DNA of 59,934 nt from Pseudomonas sp. TH10 (GTDB lineage: Bacteria > Pseudomonadota > Gammaproteobacteria > Pseudomonadales > Pseudomonadaceae): NCBI RefSeq assembly GCF_016651255.1, contig NZ_JAEKEG010000069.1:1-59934 (forward strand), read 5' to 3'. The notes under the pieces are model-generated. The model did no database searches, had not been told where the DNA came from, and saw only the letters and a program-made list of their open reading frames with translations. Every line of letters starts with the position of its first letter. Position 1 is the first letter of the stretch. Below are positions 1 through 9,419 of this stretch, piece after piece. The position numbers and the translations under genes are program-made.

Positions 1-2717
1 GCGCCCAGCACGCCGAGCGGTACGACCAGGAGCACTGAAGTCGGGATCGACCAGCTCTCGTACAAGGCCGCCAGGCACAGGAACACGATCAGCAAGGACA
101 ATCCTAAAAGGATCGGCGCCTGGCTTCCGGACAGCCGTTCCTGCAGCGACAAACCGGTCCATTCCTGGCCCAGACCCGCAGGTCCCAGCGCAACCAGGCG
201 CTCGATCTCGGCCATGGCTTCGCCGGTGCTGTGCCCCGGCTTCGGTTCACCGGAAATGCTGATCGCCGGGTAGCCGTTGTAACGGGTCAGTTGCGCCGGG
301 CCCTGGGTCCATTTGGCCTCGACGAAGGCCGACAGCGGCACCATTTTCCCGGCGTTGTTGCGCACGTGCATTTGCAACAGGTCCGCCACCTGGCTGCGCT
401 GATCGCCTTCGGCCTGGACCACCACCCGTTGCATGCGCCCCTGATTGGGGAAGTCGTTGACGTAGCTGGAGCCGACGGCGGTGGACAGTACATTGCCGAT
501 TTCGGCGAACGACACGCCCAAGGCGTTGGCCTGCTTGCGGTCGACGATCAATTGTACCTGCGGTGCCTCGGCCAGGGCGCTTTCGCGCACGTTCATCAGG
601 ATCGGGCTTTTGTCTGCTGCCTCCAGCAACTCGGTGCGTGCCTGCATCAGCGTGGCATGACCGAGGCCGCCACGATCCTGCAGGCGGAACTCGAAACCAC
701 TGGAAGTGCCCAGGCCGTCCACCGGTGGCGGCAGCACCGAGAACGCCACGGCGTCCTTGATCTGGCTCAGGGCGATGTTGGCCCGGTCGGCAATCGAGCT
801 CGCCGAATCGTCGCTGCCGCGTTCGGACCAGTCTTTCAACGTGGTGAATGCCAGCGCCGCGTTCTGCCCGCTGCCGGAAAAACTGAAGCCGAGGATCACC
901 GTACTGTCGCCCACTCCCGGCTCCTTGGCGTTATGCGCTTCGATCTGCTCGACCACTGCGACTGTACGGTTCTTGCTCGCACCCGGCGGCAGTTGTACGT
1001 CGGTGATGGTGTAGCCCTGGTCCTCCACCGGGAGGAACGAGGAGGGCAGGCGTACGAAGCAAATACCCAGGGCGATCAGCAGCACGCCGTAGATCAGCAG
1101 ATAGCGCCCCGTACGTTTGAGCGCGTAAGCGACCCAGGCTTGATAACGTTCGGTCAGTTGCTCGAAACGTCGATTGAACCAGCCGAAGAAACCGCGCTTT
1201 TCATGATGTTCACCCTTGGCGATCGGTTTGAGCAAGGTCGCGCACAGGGCCGGGGTCAAGGTCAGGGCGAGGAACGCCGAGAACAGGATCGAGGTGGCCA
1301 TCGACAGGGAGAACTGCCGGTAGATCACCCCGACCGAGCCCTGCATGAACGCCATGGGAATGAACACGGCCACCAGCACCAGGGTGATGCCGATGATCGC
1401 CCCGGTGATCTGCTGCATCGCCTTGCGCGTCGCTTCCTTGGGCGACAGGCCCTCGGTGACCATGATGCGCTCGACGTTCTCCACCACTACGATGGCGTCA
1501 TCGACCAGGATGCCAATGGCCAGAACCATGCCGAACATGGTCAGCACGTTGATCGAAAAGCCCAGCGCCAGCATGGTCGCGAAAGTGCCCATCAGCGCCA
1601 CTGGCACCACCAGCGTAGGGATCAGCGTGTAGCGCACGTTCTGCAGGAACAGGAACATCACCGCAAACACCAGCAACATTGCCTCGCCGAGGGTGTAGAC
1701 GACCTTGGTGATCGAGACCTTGACGAAGGGCGAGGTGTCGTAAGGGATCTTGTATTCGACGCCTGCCGGGAAATACCGCGCCAGCTCGTCCATCTTGGCC
1801 CGCACCAGGGTCGCGGTTTTCAGGGCGTTGGCGCTCGGTGCCAGCTGCACGCTGACGGCGGTCGACGGCTTGCCGTTCAGGCGGGTGCCGAACTGGTATT
1901 CCTGACTGCCAACCTCGACCCGTGCGACGTCACCGATGCGCACGGTGGAACCGTCGGGATTGGCCTTGAGCACGATGTCGGCGAATTCTTCCGGGGTCGA
2001 GAGCTGGCCTTTGACCAGAATGGTTGCAGTGATTTCCTGGGTGCTGCGGGTCGGCAAGTCGCCGATGCTGCCGGCCGAGACCTGGGCATTCTGTGCAACG
2101 ATGGCAGCGTTGACGTCAGCTGGGGTCAGGTTGAAACCGATCAGCTTCTGCGGGTCGATCCAGATACGCATGGCCCGCTCGGCACCGTATAACTGCGCCT
2201 TGCCGACGCCGTCCAGGCGCTTGATTTCGTTCATCACGTTGCGCGCCAGGTAATCGCTGAGCGCAGTCTCGTCGAGCTTGCCGTCGCTGGAGGTCAGGGT
2301 GATCAACAGCAAAAAGCCGGAGGACACTTTTTCCACCTGCAAACCCTGCTGGTTCACCGCCTGGGGCAGTCGAGATTCGACTACTTTAAAGCGGTTCTGC
2401 ACGTCGACCTGGGCCAGCTCCGGGTTGGTGCCGGGCTGGAAAGTGGCCTTGATCGTCGCGCTGCCCAGGCTGCTCTGGGACTCGAAATACAGCAGATTGT
2501 CAGCGCCGTTGAGCTCTTCCTCGATCAGGCTGACCACGCTCTCGTCGATGGTCTGCGCCGATGCACCGGGGTACACGGCATAGATTTCGATCTGCGGCGG
2601 CGCGACATCGGGGTATTGCGCCACCGGCAATTGCGGGATGGCGAGCGCACCGGCCAACAGGATGAACAACGCAACGACCCAGGCAAATACCGGGCGGTCG
2701 ATAAAGAACTGCGGCAT
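1..2717 (-). CDS. RND multidrug efflux permease (HAE1/AcrB-MexD type), C-terminus outside window
   Basis: Inner-membrane proton-driven drug/H+ antiporter subunit of a tripartite efflux pump. The reading frame is open from the ATG at 2717 to the left edge of the window, about 905 codons of the usual 1,030-1,050, so only the C-terminal end is missing. The N-terminus begins MPQFFIDRPVFAWVVALFI (first membrane helix). The PVAQYP motif and the YPGAS porter segment follow, and the proton-relay Asp pair sits in GILVDDAIVVVENVERIM. It starts 15 bases after the adaptor gene stop and is surely co-transcribed with it. No outer-membrane channel gene is visible; it may lie beyond the left edge. Sequence resembles both MexD and TtgB/AcrB, so the substrate range cannot be given. 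Confidence 0.93.
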   Translation of the reverse strand, partial: MPQFFIDRPVFAWVVALFILLAGALAIPQLPVAQYPDVAPPQIEIYAVYPGASAQTIDESVVSLIEEELNGADNLLYFESQSSLGSATIKATFQPGTNPELAQVDVQNRFKVVESRLPQAVNQQGLQVEKVSSGFLLLITLTSSDGKLDETALSDYLARNVMNEIKRLDGVGKAQLYGAERAMRIWIDPQKLIGFNLTPADVNAAIVAQNAQVSAGSIGDLPTRSTQEITATILVKGQLSTPEEFADIVLKANPDGSTVRIGDVARVEVGSQEYQFGTRLNGKPSTAVSVQLAPSANALKTATLVRAKMDELARYFPAGVEYKIPYDTSPFVKVSITKVVYTLGEAMLLVFAVMFLFLQNVRYTLIPTLVVPVALMGTFATMLALGFSINVLTMFGMVLAIGILVDDAIVVVENVERIMVTEGLSPKEATRKAMQQITGAIIGITLVLVAVFIPMAFMQGSVGVIYRQFSLSMATSILFSAFLALTLTPALCATLLKPIAKGEHHEKRGFFGWFNRRFEQLTERYQAWVAYALKRTGRYLLIYGVLLIALGICFVRLPSSFLPVEDQGYTITDVQLPPGASKNRTVAVVEQIEAHNAKEPGVGDSTVILGFSFSGSGQNAALAFTTLKDWSERGSDDSASSIADRANIALSQIKDAVAFSVLPPPVDGLGTSSGFEFRLQDRGGLGHATLMQARTELLEAADKSPILMNVRESALAEAPQVQLIVDRKQANALGVSFAEIGNVLSTAVGSSYVNDFPNQGRMQRVVVQAEGDQRSQVADLLQMHVRNNAGKMVPLSAFVEAKWTQGPAQLTRYNGYPAISISGEPKPGHSTGEAMAEIERLVALGPAGLGQEWTGLSLQERLSGSQAPILLGLSLLIVFLCLAALYESWSIPTSVLLVVPLGVLG

Positions 2718-2732
2718 AGAAAAGCGTCCTGC

Positions 2733-3890
2733 TTACTGGCCAGAAACCTGGGCAAGTGGAAGAGGGGTGTCGTCGATCTGCACTTTCTCGCCGGGACGGG
2801 CGTGTTGCAGGCCTTCGATGACAATGCGGTCGCCGGGCTTGAGGCCGCCAGTGACGATCCAGCGATCGTTTTGCACCGCGCCCAGTTGCACCGGTTGCTG
2901 GGCAATGCGCATTTGCTCATCGACCGTCAGCACCTGCGCAATACCGGCGCTGTCACGCTGTACCGCGCGTTGCGGCACGGTAATGCCATCTTTGATGGTT
3001 GCCTGCTCAAGTCGCACGCGCACGAAACTGCCCGGAAGCAGATCGAGGTCCGGGTTGGGGAACTCGCTGCGCAGAATGATCTGCCCGGTGCCCGGATCAA
3101 CCGTGATATCCGCGAAGAGCAACTTGCCCGGCAGCGGGTAAAGACTGCCGTCGTCCTGAATCAGTGTGGCTTTGACTTGATCCTGGCCAACCTGCTGCAA
3201 CTGACCGGAGCGGAACGCGCGGCGCAGTTCGTTCAGCTCACGGGTCGACTGGGTGACGTCGGCGTGGATCGGATTGAGCTGCTGAATCAGCGCCAATGGT
3301 GTGGTTTCGTTTTGCCCGACCAGCGCGCCTTCGGTGACCAGCGCACGCCCGACACGCCCGGAGATTGGCGCGGTGACCGTGGCGTAACCCAGATTGAGGC
3401 GGGCGCGCTCGACCGCGGCCTTGTTGCCGGCGACGTCGGCGGCAGTTTGCCGCACGGCGGCCCGGGCGTTGTCGTAATCCTGGCCGCTGATGGCGTTGCC
3501 TTCCACCAGCTGGGCGTAGCGCTGCTCCTGCAAGCGCGCCTGGAACGCGTTGGCCTCGGCCTTGCGCAGCGCAGCCTCGGCGCTATCGAGGTCAGCCTTG
3601 AACGGCGCCGGGTCGATACGAAACAGTACGTCCCCCTGCTTGACGTCGCTGCCTTCGCGAAAGGTCCGTTGTAACACCACGCCAGGGACCCTGGCGCGGA
3701 CCTCGGCCATGCGCGGCGCGGCAATCCGCCCGCTCAGTTCGCTGGTAATCGACAGCGGCCGCGCCTCGATGGTTTCGATGCGCACGGTAGCCAGTGGCGC
3801 GGTCTCCTCGGCGATCGACGACTTGTCACAGGCGCTCAGCGTCAGCGCAAGTGCAATCAGACTGAGCCTGGCGAGCAGTTTCTTCGACAT
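2733..3890 (-). CDS. RND efflux periplasmic adaptor (membrane fusion) lipoprotein, MexC/AcrA-like
   Basis: Adaptor of 385 residues that bridges the RND permease to an outer-membrane channel. The lipobox LSAC gives a lipid-anchored Cys21. Then come the beta-barrel entry with REGSDVKQGDVLFRIDP, a coiled-coil hairpin at about 100-170, the lipoyl half with TAPISGRVGRALVTEGALVG, and a C-terminal barrel ending at KVQIDDTPLP. This is the normal family length. It is the first gene of the efflux operon, with the permease 15 bp downstream. A two-component system starts 291 bp away on the other strand, a common arrangement when the pump is controlled by its neighbour. The wording around VGRALVTEGALVGQ is closest to MexC in my memory, but the substrate is unknown. 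Confidence 0.93.
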   Translation of the reverse strand: MSKKLLARLSLIALALTLSACDKSSIAEETAPLATVRIETIEARPLSITSELSGRIAAPRMAEVRARVPGVVLQRTFREGSDVKQGDVLFRIDPAPFKADLDSAEAALRKAEANAFQARLQEQRYAQLVEGNAISGQDYDNARAAVRQTAADVAGNKAAVERARLNLGYATVTAPISGRVGRALVTEGALVGQNETTPLALIQQLNPIHADVTQSTRELNELRRAFRSGQLQQVGQDQVKATLIQDDGSLYPLPGKLLFADITVDPGTGQIILRSEFPNPDLDLLPGSFVRVRLEQATIKDGITVPQRAVQRDSAGIAQVLTVDEQMRIAQQPVQLGAVQNDRWIVTGGLKPGDRIVIEGLQHARPGEKVQIDDTPLPLAQVSGQ

Positions 3891-4050
3891 GTATTACCCC
3901 AATAGTGACCCCCGGCATCCTACGGGGAGGGGGCGAGAGTAGAGGTGAAGCTTTGTAGGCGCTGTGTGAAATTGTGTAAGGGTTTTACTCAGGGACGGGT
4001 GAGGGCGTATATCCTTTACGCCTTGAAATTTATTGCGACAGTTGCATCGC

Positions 4051-4145
4051 CATCGCGGGCAAGCCCGCTCCCACGGGGATCGGTTGTGGACACGAATCAT
4101 GTGAACACCCGAGAACACTGTGGGAGCGGGCCTGCCCGCGATGAG
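4051..4145. repeat. REPIN (inverted pair of REP elements)
   Basis: Two REP-like arms face each other: CATCGCGGGCAAGCCCGCTC at 4051-4070 and its near reverse complement, GAGCGGGCCTGCCCGCGATG, at 4124-4143. About 50 bases lie between them. This is the typical doublet of fluorescent pseudomonads, which is mobilised by RAYT transposases. It fills most of the gap between the efflux operon and the response regulator and could act as a transcriptional insulator. Confidence 0.85.
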
Positions 4146-4181
4146 GCCTTCAATGTTGCCACTGCACTTTCTGGATCACCC

Positions 4182-4883
4182 ATGCCCAACATCCTCCTGG
4201 TCGAAGACGACACCGCCCTCGCCGAACTGATTTCCAGCTACCTGGAGCGCAACGGCTATTCCGTCAGCGTCATCGGCCGTGGCGATCACGTACGTGAGCG
4301 GGCGCGGGTCAATCCGCCGGATCTGGTGATTCTCGACCTGATGCTGCCGGGCCTCGACGGCTTGCAGGTGTGCCGCTTGCTGCGTGCCGACTCGGCAACG
4401 CTGCCGATCCTGATGCTCACCGCCCGCGATGACAGCCACGACCAGGTGCTGGGCCTGGAAATGGGCGCCGACGATTACGTGACCAAGCCGTGCGAGCCCC
4501 GAGTACTGCTGGCGCGGGTGCGTACCTTGCTGCGCCGCAGCAGTCTCGGCGAGCCGTTGACGGTCAACGATCGCATCGTCATGGGCAATCTGTGCATTGA
4601 TCTGTCCGAGCGTACCGTGAGCTGGCGCGATCAACCGGTGGAACTGTCCAGCGGTGAGTACAACCTGCTGGTGGTACTGGCCCGGCATGCCGGCGAAGTG
4701 CTGAGCCGAGACCAGATTCTGCAACGTTTGCGCGGCATCGAATTCAACGGCACCGACCGCTCGGTGGACGTCGCGATCTCCAAGCTGCGGCGCAAGTTCG
4801 ACGACCACGCCGGCGAAGCACGCAAGATCAAGACCGTGTGGGGCAAGGGTTATCTATTCAGCCGCTCCGAGTGGGAATGCTGA
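4182..4883 (+). CDS. RstA-like response regulator (OmpR/PhoB family)
   Basis: Response regulator of 233 residues. The receiver domain (1-120) carries the acidic pair E8/D9/D10, the phospho-acceptor D52 in VILDLMLPGLDG, and the conserved Lys in YVTKPCEP. A winged-helix DNA-binding domain (about 140-230) ends in WGKGYLFSRSEWE, matching the RstA ending of enterobacteria. I chose the ATG at 4182, where the receiver strand begins (MPNILLVEDD); the open frame extends further upstream through the REPIN, which is not plausible coding sequence. It stops four bases before the sensor kinase gene. Its position divergent to the RND operon suggests the pump as a target, but this is inference. Confidence 0.92.
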   Translation: MPNILLVEDDTALAELISSYLERNGYSVSVIGRGDHVRERARVNPPDLVILDLMLPGLDGLQVCRLLRADSATLPILMLTARDDSHDQVLGLEMGADDYVTKPCEPRVLLARVRTLLRRSSLGEPLTVNDRIVMGNLCIDLSERTVSWRDQPVELSSGEYNLLVVLARHAGEVLSRDQILQRLRGIEFNGTDRSVDVAISKLRRKFDDHAGEARKIKTVWGKGYLFSRSEWEC

Positions 4884-4887
4884 GCTG

Positions 4888-6189
4888 ATGTTTCGCATCC
4901 TCTTTCGTCTGTACCTGGTGACGATTGTCTCGTACAGCGCGGCGATCTATCTGGTGCCTGATCTGGTGGTCATGGCGTTCCGCGATCGATTCGTCACCTA
5001 TAACCTGGATTATTCGCGCGGCCTGCAATCGCTGATCACCAAGCAGTTTCATGCTGCGCCGCACGATCAGTGGCCTGGCCTGGCCGAGCAGATGGACAAG
5101 GAGTTCGCGCCGCTGCACATCGTGCTGTCACCCATCGACGACGCTGATTTCTCTCCGGCTGAGAGCCAGCGCCTGCAGCGCGGCGAGAAAGTGGTGCGCA
5201 TCGGTGACTGGGGCTGGCGCACCCTGGCGGTGGCGCCTCTGAACGAGCAAACCGTGGTCAAGATGGTGGTGCCGCCGGATCCGCTGGACGTCAACCTGTT
5301 GTACTGGAGCATTAACCTGCTGATTGGCGCGACCATGCTCGCCTGCCTGTTACTGTGGCTGCGCGCGCACTGGCGTGATCTGGAGCGCCTCAAGGGTACC
5401 GCCGAACGTTTCGGCAAAGGGCAACTGAGTGAGCGCACGAATATTTCGCCGCGCTCCAATATCGGCAGCCTGGCGAACGTGTTTGACACCATGGCCAGTG
5501 ACATCGAAAGCCTGCTCAACCAGCAGCGAGACCTGCTCAATGCCGTCTCTCACGAACTGCGCACGCCTCTCACACGCCTGGATTTCGGCCTGGCGCTGGC
5601 ACTCTCCGATGACTTGCCAGCGGCCACTCGCGAGCGCTTGCAAGGCTTGGTGGCACACATTCGCGAACTGGATGAACTGGTGCTGGAGTTGCTGTCCTAC
5701 AGCCGCCTGCAAAATCCTGCGCGTCTGCCTGAGCAAGTCGAGGTCTCGCTGGATGAGTTCATCGACAGCGTGCTGGGCAGTGTCGACGAAGAGCTGGAGT
5801 CGCCGGACATCGTCATCGACGTGTGGCTGCATGGCCAGCTTGAGCGCTTCAGCCTCGACCCACGCCTCACCGCGCGGGCGCTGCAGAACCTATTGCGCAA
5901 TGCCATGCGCTACTGCGAGAAACGTATCCAGGTCAGCGTGCAGGTGCTGGCGCACGGCTGCGAAATCTGGGTGGATGACGACGGGATCGGAATCCCTGAC
6001 GACGAACGTGAGCGAATTTTCGAACCCTTCTACCGGCTTGATCGCAGCCGCGATCGCGCCACCGGAGGCTTTGGGCTGGGCCTGGCCATCAGCCGTCGAG
6101 CCCTGGAGGCCCAAAGCGGCACACTTACGGTGGAGGCTTCGCCCCTGGGCGGCGCCCGGTTCAGGTTGTGGTTGCCGAATGCGGCCTGA
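4888..6189 (+). CDS. RstB-like sensor histidine kinase
   Basis: Membrane histidine kinase of 433 residues. An N-terminal helix (about 5-30) leads into a periplasmic sensor segment of about 105 residues, then a second helix (140-158) and a HAMP linker. The dimerisation domain has the phospho-acceptor H222 in AVSHELRTPLTRLDF, and the ATPase domain has NLLRNAMRY (N box), DDDGIGIPDDERERIFEPFYR (G1/F) and GFGLGLAIS (G2). The layout and small sensor domain match RstB. It is coupled to the regulator gene just upstream. The signal sensed is unknown; in E. coli RstB is tied to PhoPQ and acid/Mg2+, which should not be assumed here. Confidence 0.92.
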   Translation: MFRILFRLYLVTIVSYSAAIYLVPDLVVMAFRDRFVTYNLDYSRGLQSLITKQFHAAPHDQWPGLAEQMDKEFAPLHIVLSPIDDADFSPAESQRLQRGEKVVRIGDWGWRTLAVAPLNEQTVVKMVVPPDPLDVNLLYWSINLLIGATMLACLLLWLRAHWRDLERLKGTAERFGKGQLSERTNISPRSNIGSLANVFDTMASDIESLLNQQRDLLNAVSHELRTPLTRLDFGLALALSDDLPAATRERLQGLVAHIRELDELVLELLSYSRLQNPARLPEQVEVSLDEFIDSVLGSVDEELESPDIVIDVWLHGQLERFSLDPRLTARALQNLLRNAMRYCEKRIQVSVQVLAHGCEIWVDDDGIGIPDDERERIFEPFYRLDRSRDRATGGFGLGLAISRRALEAQSGTLTVEASPLGGARFRLWLPNAA

Positions 6190-6256
6190 GATGGACAAAC
6201 GACCCCGCCAGCGCCCAGGGCCTGGTGCGGATTCAGCCTGCGGCGTCGCTGTCGTT

Positions 6257-6790
6257 TCAGGTTTTCGATGAGGCGTTGATCGCCTCGGCCAGATCCTTAT
6301 AAGCCTCGCAGCGGGTGTCGCCGCAGATGGACTTGATCTGCTGCAACTGCTCCTGTGCCAGGTCGACGCGGCCTTTGATCACATAGGCTTCGCCGAGGTA
6401 TTCGCGCACCTGTGCATACTGCGGATCGAGTTTGACCGACTGCAGGTAATAGCCGATGCCTTCGTCGGTGCGCCCCAGTTTGCGCGTGGCGTACCCGCGA
6501 TAGTTCAGTGCCTTGGCGGTGTGGGGTTGTTTCAGCGTGTCGAGCAGCGCCAGGGCTTCTTCGTAGCGGCCATCCTTGGCCAGGCGATAGGCGTAAGTGG
6601 TGCGGTCGGCGTCAGGCAGCAGGCTGCTGTCTTGCATCAGGCATTTTTGCTGCTTGCTGTCCCAGACCTGGTCTTTGGGACAATTGGGCTTGGCCGGCTC
6701 CTCTTCTTCGTCGGCGTTGGCGAAGGCAAGGGAGCTGGATAGCGCAGCGGCCAGCAGCAGGGGGGAGCACCAGGCAAGACGAGTATTCAT
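6257..6790 (-). CDS. Secreted tetratricopeptide-repeat protein
   Basis: Protein of 177 residues with a clear signal peptide (MNTRLAWCSPLLLAAALSSSLAFA) followed by an acidic stretch, a Cys-containing segment (NCPKDQVWDSKQQKCL) and two to three TPR units at about 60-150. These include RTDEGIGYYLQSVKLDPQYA and VREYLGEAYVIKGRVDLAQEQL. A Cys pair near the C-terminus (ICGDTRC) may form a disulfide. I chose the ATG at 6790 because GAGG lies 8-11 bases upstream and the signal peptide starts there; a longer frame adds 16 unlikely residues. It converges on the sensor kinase gene. A role in assembling periplasmic complexes fits TPR folds, but the partner is unknown. Confidence 0.85.
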   Translation of the reverse strand: MNTRLAWCSPLLLAAALSSSLAFANADEEEEPAKPNCPKDQVWDSKQQKCLMQDSSLLPDADRTTYAYRLAKDGRYEEALALLDTLKQPHTAKALNYRGYATRKLGRTDEGIGYYLQSVKLDPQYAQVREYLGEAYVIKGRVDLAQEQLQQIKSICGDTRCEAYKDLAEAINASSKT

Positions 6791-6905
6791 GAGCCAATCC
6801 TCAGGGGTGATACTTATAGAACATCGCCGCGCCGGCAAATGTTCATTTCTTTGCAGCGCTCCCTGTAAGCAAAGCTCAAATGATGGTGTCCTGCCTGACT
6901 GCTGA

Positions 6906-7860
6906 TCAGGTCAGCAGGCGGATCGGTGCTCCCGTTGACCAGGCCTGGATGTCTTCAATCATCTGCGAAAAGAACAGCTGATAGTTCTGCCGGCTCACGT
7001 AGCCCACATGCGGTGTTGCCAACACAGTGTCGAGTGTTCGGAACGGGTGATGGGCTGGCAAGGGTTCTTGTTCGAACACATCGAGTGCCGCGCCGCCCAA
7101 TTGCTGTTTTTGCAACGCCTTGATCAGCGCCGCCTCGTCCACGATCGGTCCGCGTGCGGTGTTGACCAGCAGCGCGTGGGGCTTCATCCACCCTAGCGCC
7201 TCGGCGTCCACCAGCCCACGGCTGCGCTCGCTGAGTACCAGATGCACCGATAGTACGTCGGCCTGCTCGAACAACTGCCTGCTTGCTGACATAGGTCACG
7301 CCAGCCTGTTCGGCCCGCTCAGCCGTGAGGTTTTCACTCCAGGCGATCACCCGCATGCCGAAGACCTGCCCGAACTGTGCGACTTTCTGGCCGATGCTGC
7401 CAAGGCCAAGGATGCCCAGCGTCCGCCCATGCAGATCAGCGCCCAGACCTTGCTGCCATTGACCCGCGCGCAAGGCATTGGCCTCGTTCACCAGATTGCG
7501 TGTGGCGGCCATGATCAGTGCCCAGGTCAGTTCCGGCGCGGCGTGCTTGTAGCTGTCAGTGCCGCAGACCTGAATGCCGAGCGCTGCCGCCGCTTGCATG
7601 TCCAGCGCCGCGTTACGCATGCCACCCGTGACCAGCAGCTTGAGGTTGGGCAATCGCTTGAGCAGGTCTTCATCGAACTGCGTGCGTTCACGCATCACGC
7701 AAATCACCTGGAAGGCCTGCAGGCGCTGGGCGAGGGTGGCGTTATCGGCCGGGAAGTCGTGAAGGAAACTCACCTGGCCAATGGCGTCCAGTGCTGTCCA
7801 GTCCACCACGTCGCGCGCCACGTCCTGCCAGTCATCGAGCACCGCAATTCGCACAGCCAT
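6906..7860 (-). CDS. D-2-hydroxyacid dehydrogenase, interrupted by one-base insertion near 7277
   Basis: NAD(P)-dependent D-isomer 2-hydroxyacid dehydrogenase of about 318 residues once the frame is restored. The N-terminal two-thirds (7860 to about 7280) carries the Rossmann loop LGLGSIGQ and reads to TYVSKQ. It then goes out of frame, and the rest continues in another frame from LFEQADVLSVHLVLSERSRG with the catalytic Arg (NTARGPIVD), Glu (FEQEPLP) and His (TPHVGY). Removing the G at 7277 gives an unbroken VSKQELFEQADVLS. All catalytic residues are present, so I treat it as one gene with a probable base-calling error. Substrate unknown. The start at 7860 matches the family's usual first strand (RIAVLDDWQ). 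Confidence 0.85.
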
Positions 7861-7873
7861 TGGCCTTACCTCA

Positions 7874-8899
7874 TCAAGGAACGGAGTTGGTCTTGCTCAA
7901 CCAGGCGAGCAAGGCCTGGTGAAATTTTTCCGGTTCTTCCATTTGCGGTGCATGGCCCATGCCGGGGAACTCCACCAGGGTCGACTGTGGAATCAGTTTG
8001 GCCACTTGTTTACCCAGCACTTCGTAATGGCCGATTTTCGCCTTGACCTGCGGCGGTGCGATGTCCTTGCCGATGGCCGTGGTATCGGACGTGCCTATCA
8101 GCAACAGCGTGGGCACTTTCAGGTCCTTGAATTCGTAGTACACCGGCTGGGTGAAGATCATGTCGTAGATCAACGCCGAATTCCACGCCACCTGGGTCTT
8201 GCCCGGCCCTTTGGCCAGGCCTGCATACATGTCGACCCAACGGTCGTATTCAGGCTTCCAGCGCCCGTCATAGTAGGTGCTGCGCTCGTAGTCGCGGATG
8301 CCTTGTGCGGTTACTTTCAGCTCACGCTCATACCATTGGTCCACGGTGCGATAGGGCACGCCGAGGGCTTTCCAGTCTTCAAGGCCAATGGGGTTCACCA
8401 TGGCCAGTTGGTCGACTTGTTCGGGGTATTGCAGCGCGTAGCGGGTGGCGAGCATGCCGCCGGTGGAATGCCCCAGCAGGGTGGCCTTCTGGATGCCCAG
8501 GGCCTTGAGCAGTTGCTGGGTATTGGTCGCCAGTTGCTGGAAGCTGTACTGGTAATGTGCTGGCTTGCTCGAGGTGCAGAAACCGATCTGATCCGGCGCG
8601 ATCACCCGGTAGCCCGCTTCGCTCAAAGCCTCGATCGAACTGTCCCAGGTTGCTGCGCAAAAATTCTTGCCATGCATCAGCACCACGGTGCGACCGTTGG
8701 CCTTGCCGTGCGCCGCGACGTCCATGTAACCCATCTGCAGGGATTTACCCTGGGATTGAAAGGCGAAGTGTTTAAGGGTGTAAGGGTATTCGAAGCCTTG
8801 CAGTTCCGGGCCATATTCCGGACCTTCGGCGTAGGCAAGAGCAGGCAGCGCAGCGCTCAACATCAGGCCGGGCAGCCAGCGGGAAAAGGCGAGGGGCAT
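7874..8899 (-). CDS. Exported alpha/beta-hydrolase
   Basis: Serine hydrolase of 341 residues with a signal peptide cleaved near LAYA-EG (residue 24). The alpha/beta fold shows the oxyanion segment LMHGKNF, the nucleophile elbow GHSTGG (Ser145), an acid in LLIGTSDTTAIG, and the catalytic His in GMGHAPQMEEP. It is close to periplasmic epoxide-hydrolase/haloperoxidase-like proteins of Pseudomonas, but the substrate cannot be read from the sequence. The gene starts 1,026 bp upstream and ends 13 bp before the dehydrogenase, so the two may be one transcript. Confidence 0.88.
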   Translation of the reverse strand: MPLAFSRWLPGLMLSAALPALAYAEGPEYGPELQGFEYPYTLKHFAFQSQGKSLQMGYMDVAAHGKANGRTVVLMHGKNFCAATWDSSIEALSEAGYRVIAPDQIGFCTSSKPAHYQYSFQQLATNTQQLLKALGIQKATLLGHSTGGMLATRYALQYPEQVDQLAMVNPIGLEDWKALGVPYRTVDQWYERELKVTAQGIRDYERSTYYDGRWKPEYDRWVDMYAGLAKGPGKTQVAWNSALIYDMIFTQPVYYEFKDLKVPTLLLIGTSDTTAIGKDIAPPQVKAKIGHYEVLGKQVAKLIPQSTLVEFPGMGHAPQMEEPEKFHQALLAWLSKTNSVP

Positions 8900-8981
8900 G
8901 GGTGAACTCCTTGGTAATCGACCAATCCTGGGACGGCCTCATTAGGGCAACATTAAACAGGCAATACGCGGGGCTGATCGT

Positions 8982-9419
8982 TCAACCGGCCCAGCCCAGG
9001 GTCGCTGCGGCCAGTACACCGTAACGCGCGCCCTTGGCGAAAGTGACAATCAGCAGGAATCGTCCCAATGGCTCACGCATGACGCCAGCCACCAGGGTCA
9101 GCGGGTCGCCAATAATCGGCAGCCAACTGAGCAGCAGCGACCAATGGCCATAACGCTGGTAGTGCACCCGGGCTTTTTCCAGGTGTCGGGGGCTCACCGG
9201 AAACCAGCGACGATCACGAAAGCGCTCGATACCGCGCCCCAGCCACCAGTTCACCAGTGACCCCAGGACGTTGCCAAGTGTCGCCACCGCCAGCAGTGCC
9301 CAGAGCCAGTACTTGCCACTGAGCAGCAAACCCACCAGCAGGGCTTCCGATTGCAACGGCAGCAAGGTGGCGGCGCCGAACGCGGCGAGGAAAAGCCCCA
9401 GGTAGGCCCCAACAATCAC
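8982..9419 (-). CDS. YqaA/DedA-like inner-membrane protein
   Basis: Integral membrane protein of 145 residues from the YqaA branch of the DedA/VTT (SNARE-associated) family. There are hydrophobic segments at about 2-25, 38-58, 90-112 and 118-140. The family's reentrant Gly-rich signature appears in GSLVNWWLGRG and LLLSWLPIIGDPLTLVAGVMR. The GTG start overlaps the stop of the upstream DUF411 gene (GTGA at 9416-9419), which indicates translational coupling. DedA relatives act in lipid flipping and membrane homeostasis; the substrate of YqaA proteins is not settled. Confidence 0.85.
   Translation of the reverse strand: MIVGAYLGLFLAAFGAATLLPLQSEALLVGLLLSGKYWLWALLAVATLGNVLGSLVNWWLGRGIERFRDRRWFPVSPRHLEKARVHYQRYGHWSLLLSWLPIIGDPLTLVAGVMREPLGRFLLIVTFAKGARYGVLAAATLGWAG

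Noticed and set aside
231..2192. 653-codon rightward open frame
   Set aside because: It lies fully antisense to the RND permease, whose protein is unmistakable; long antisense frames are usual in GC-rich Pseudomonas DNA.
4182..6189. ParRS or CzcRS as names for the two-component system
   Set aside because: The regulator's C-terminal end and the sensor layout match RstA/RstB better than either; a gene symbol was not assigned.
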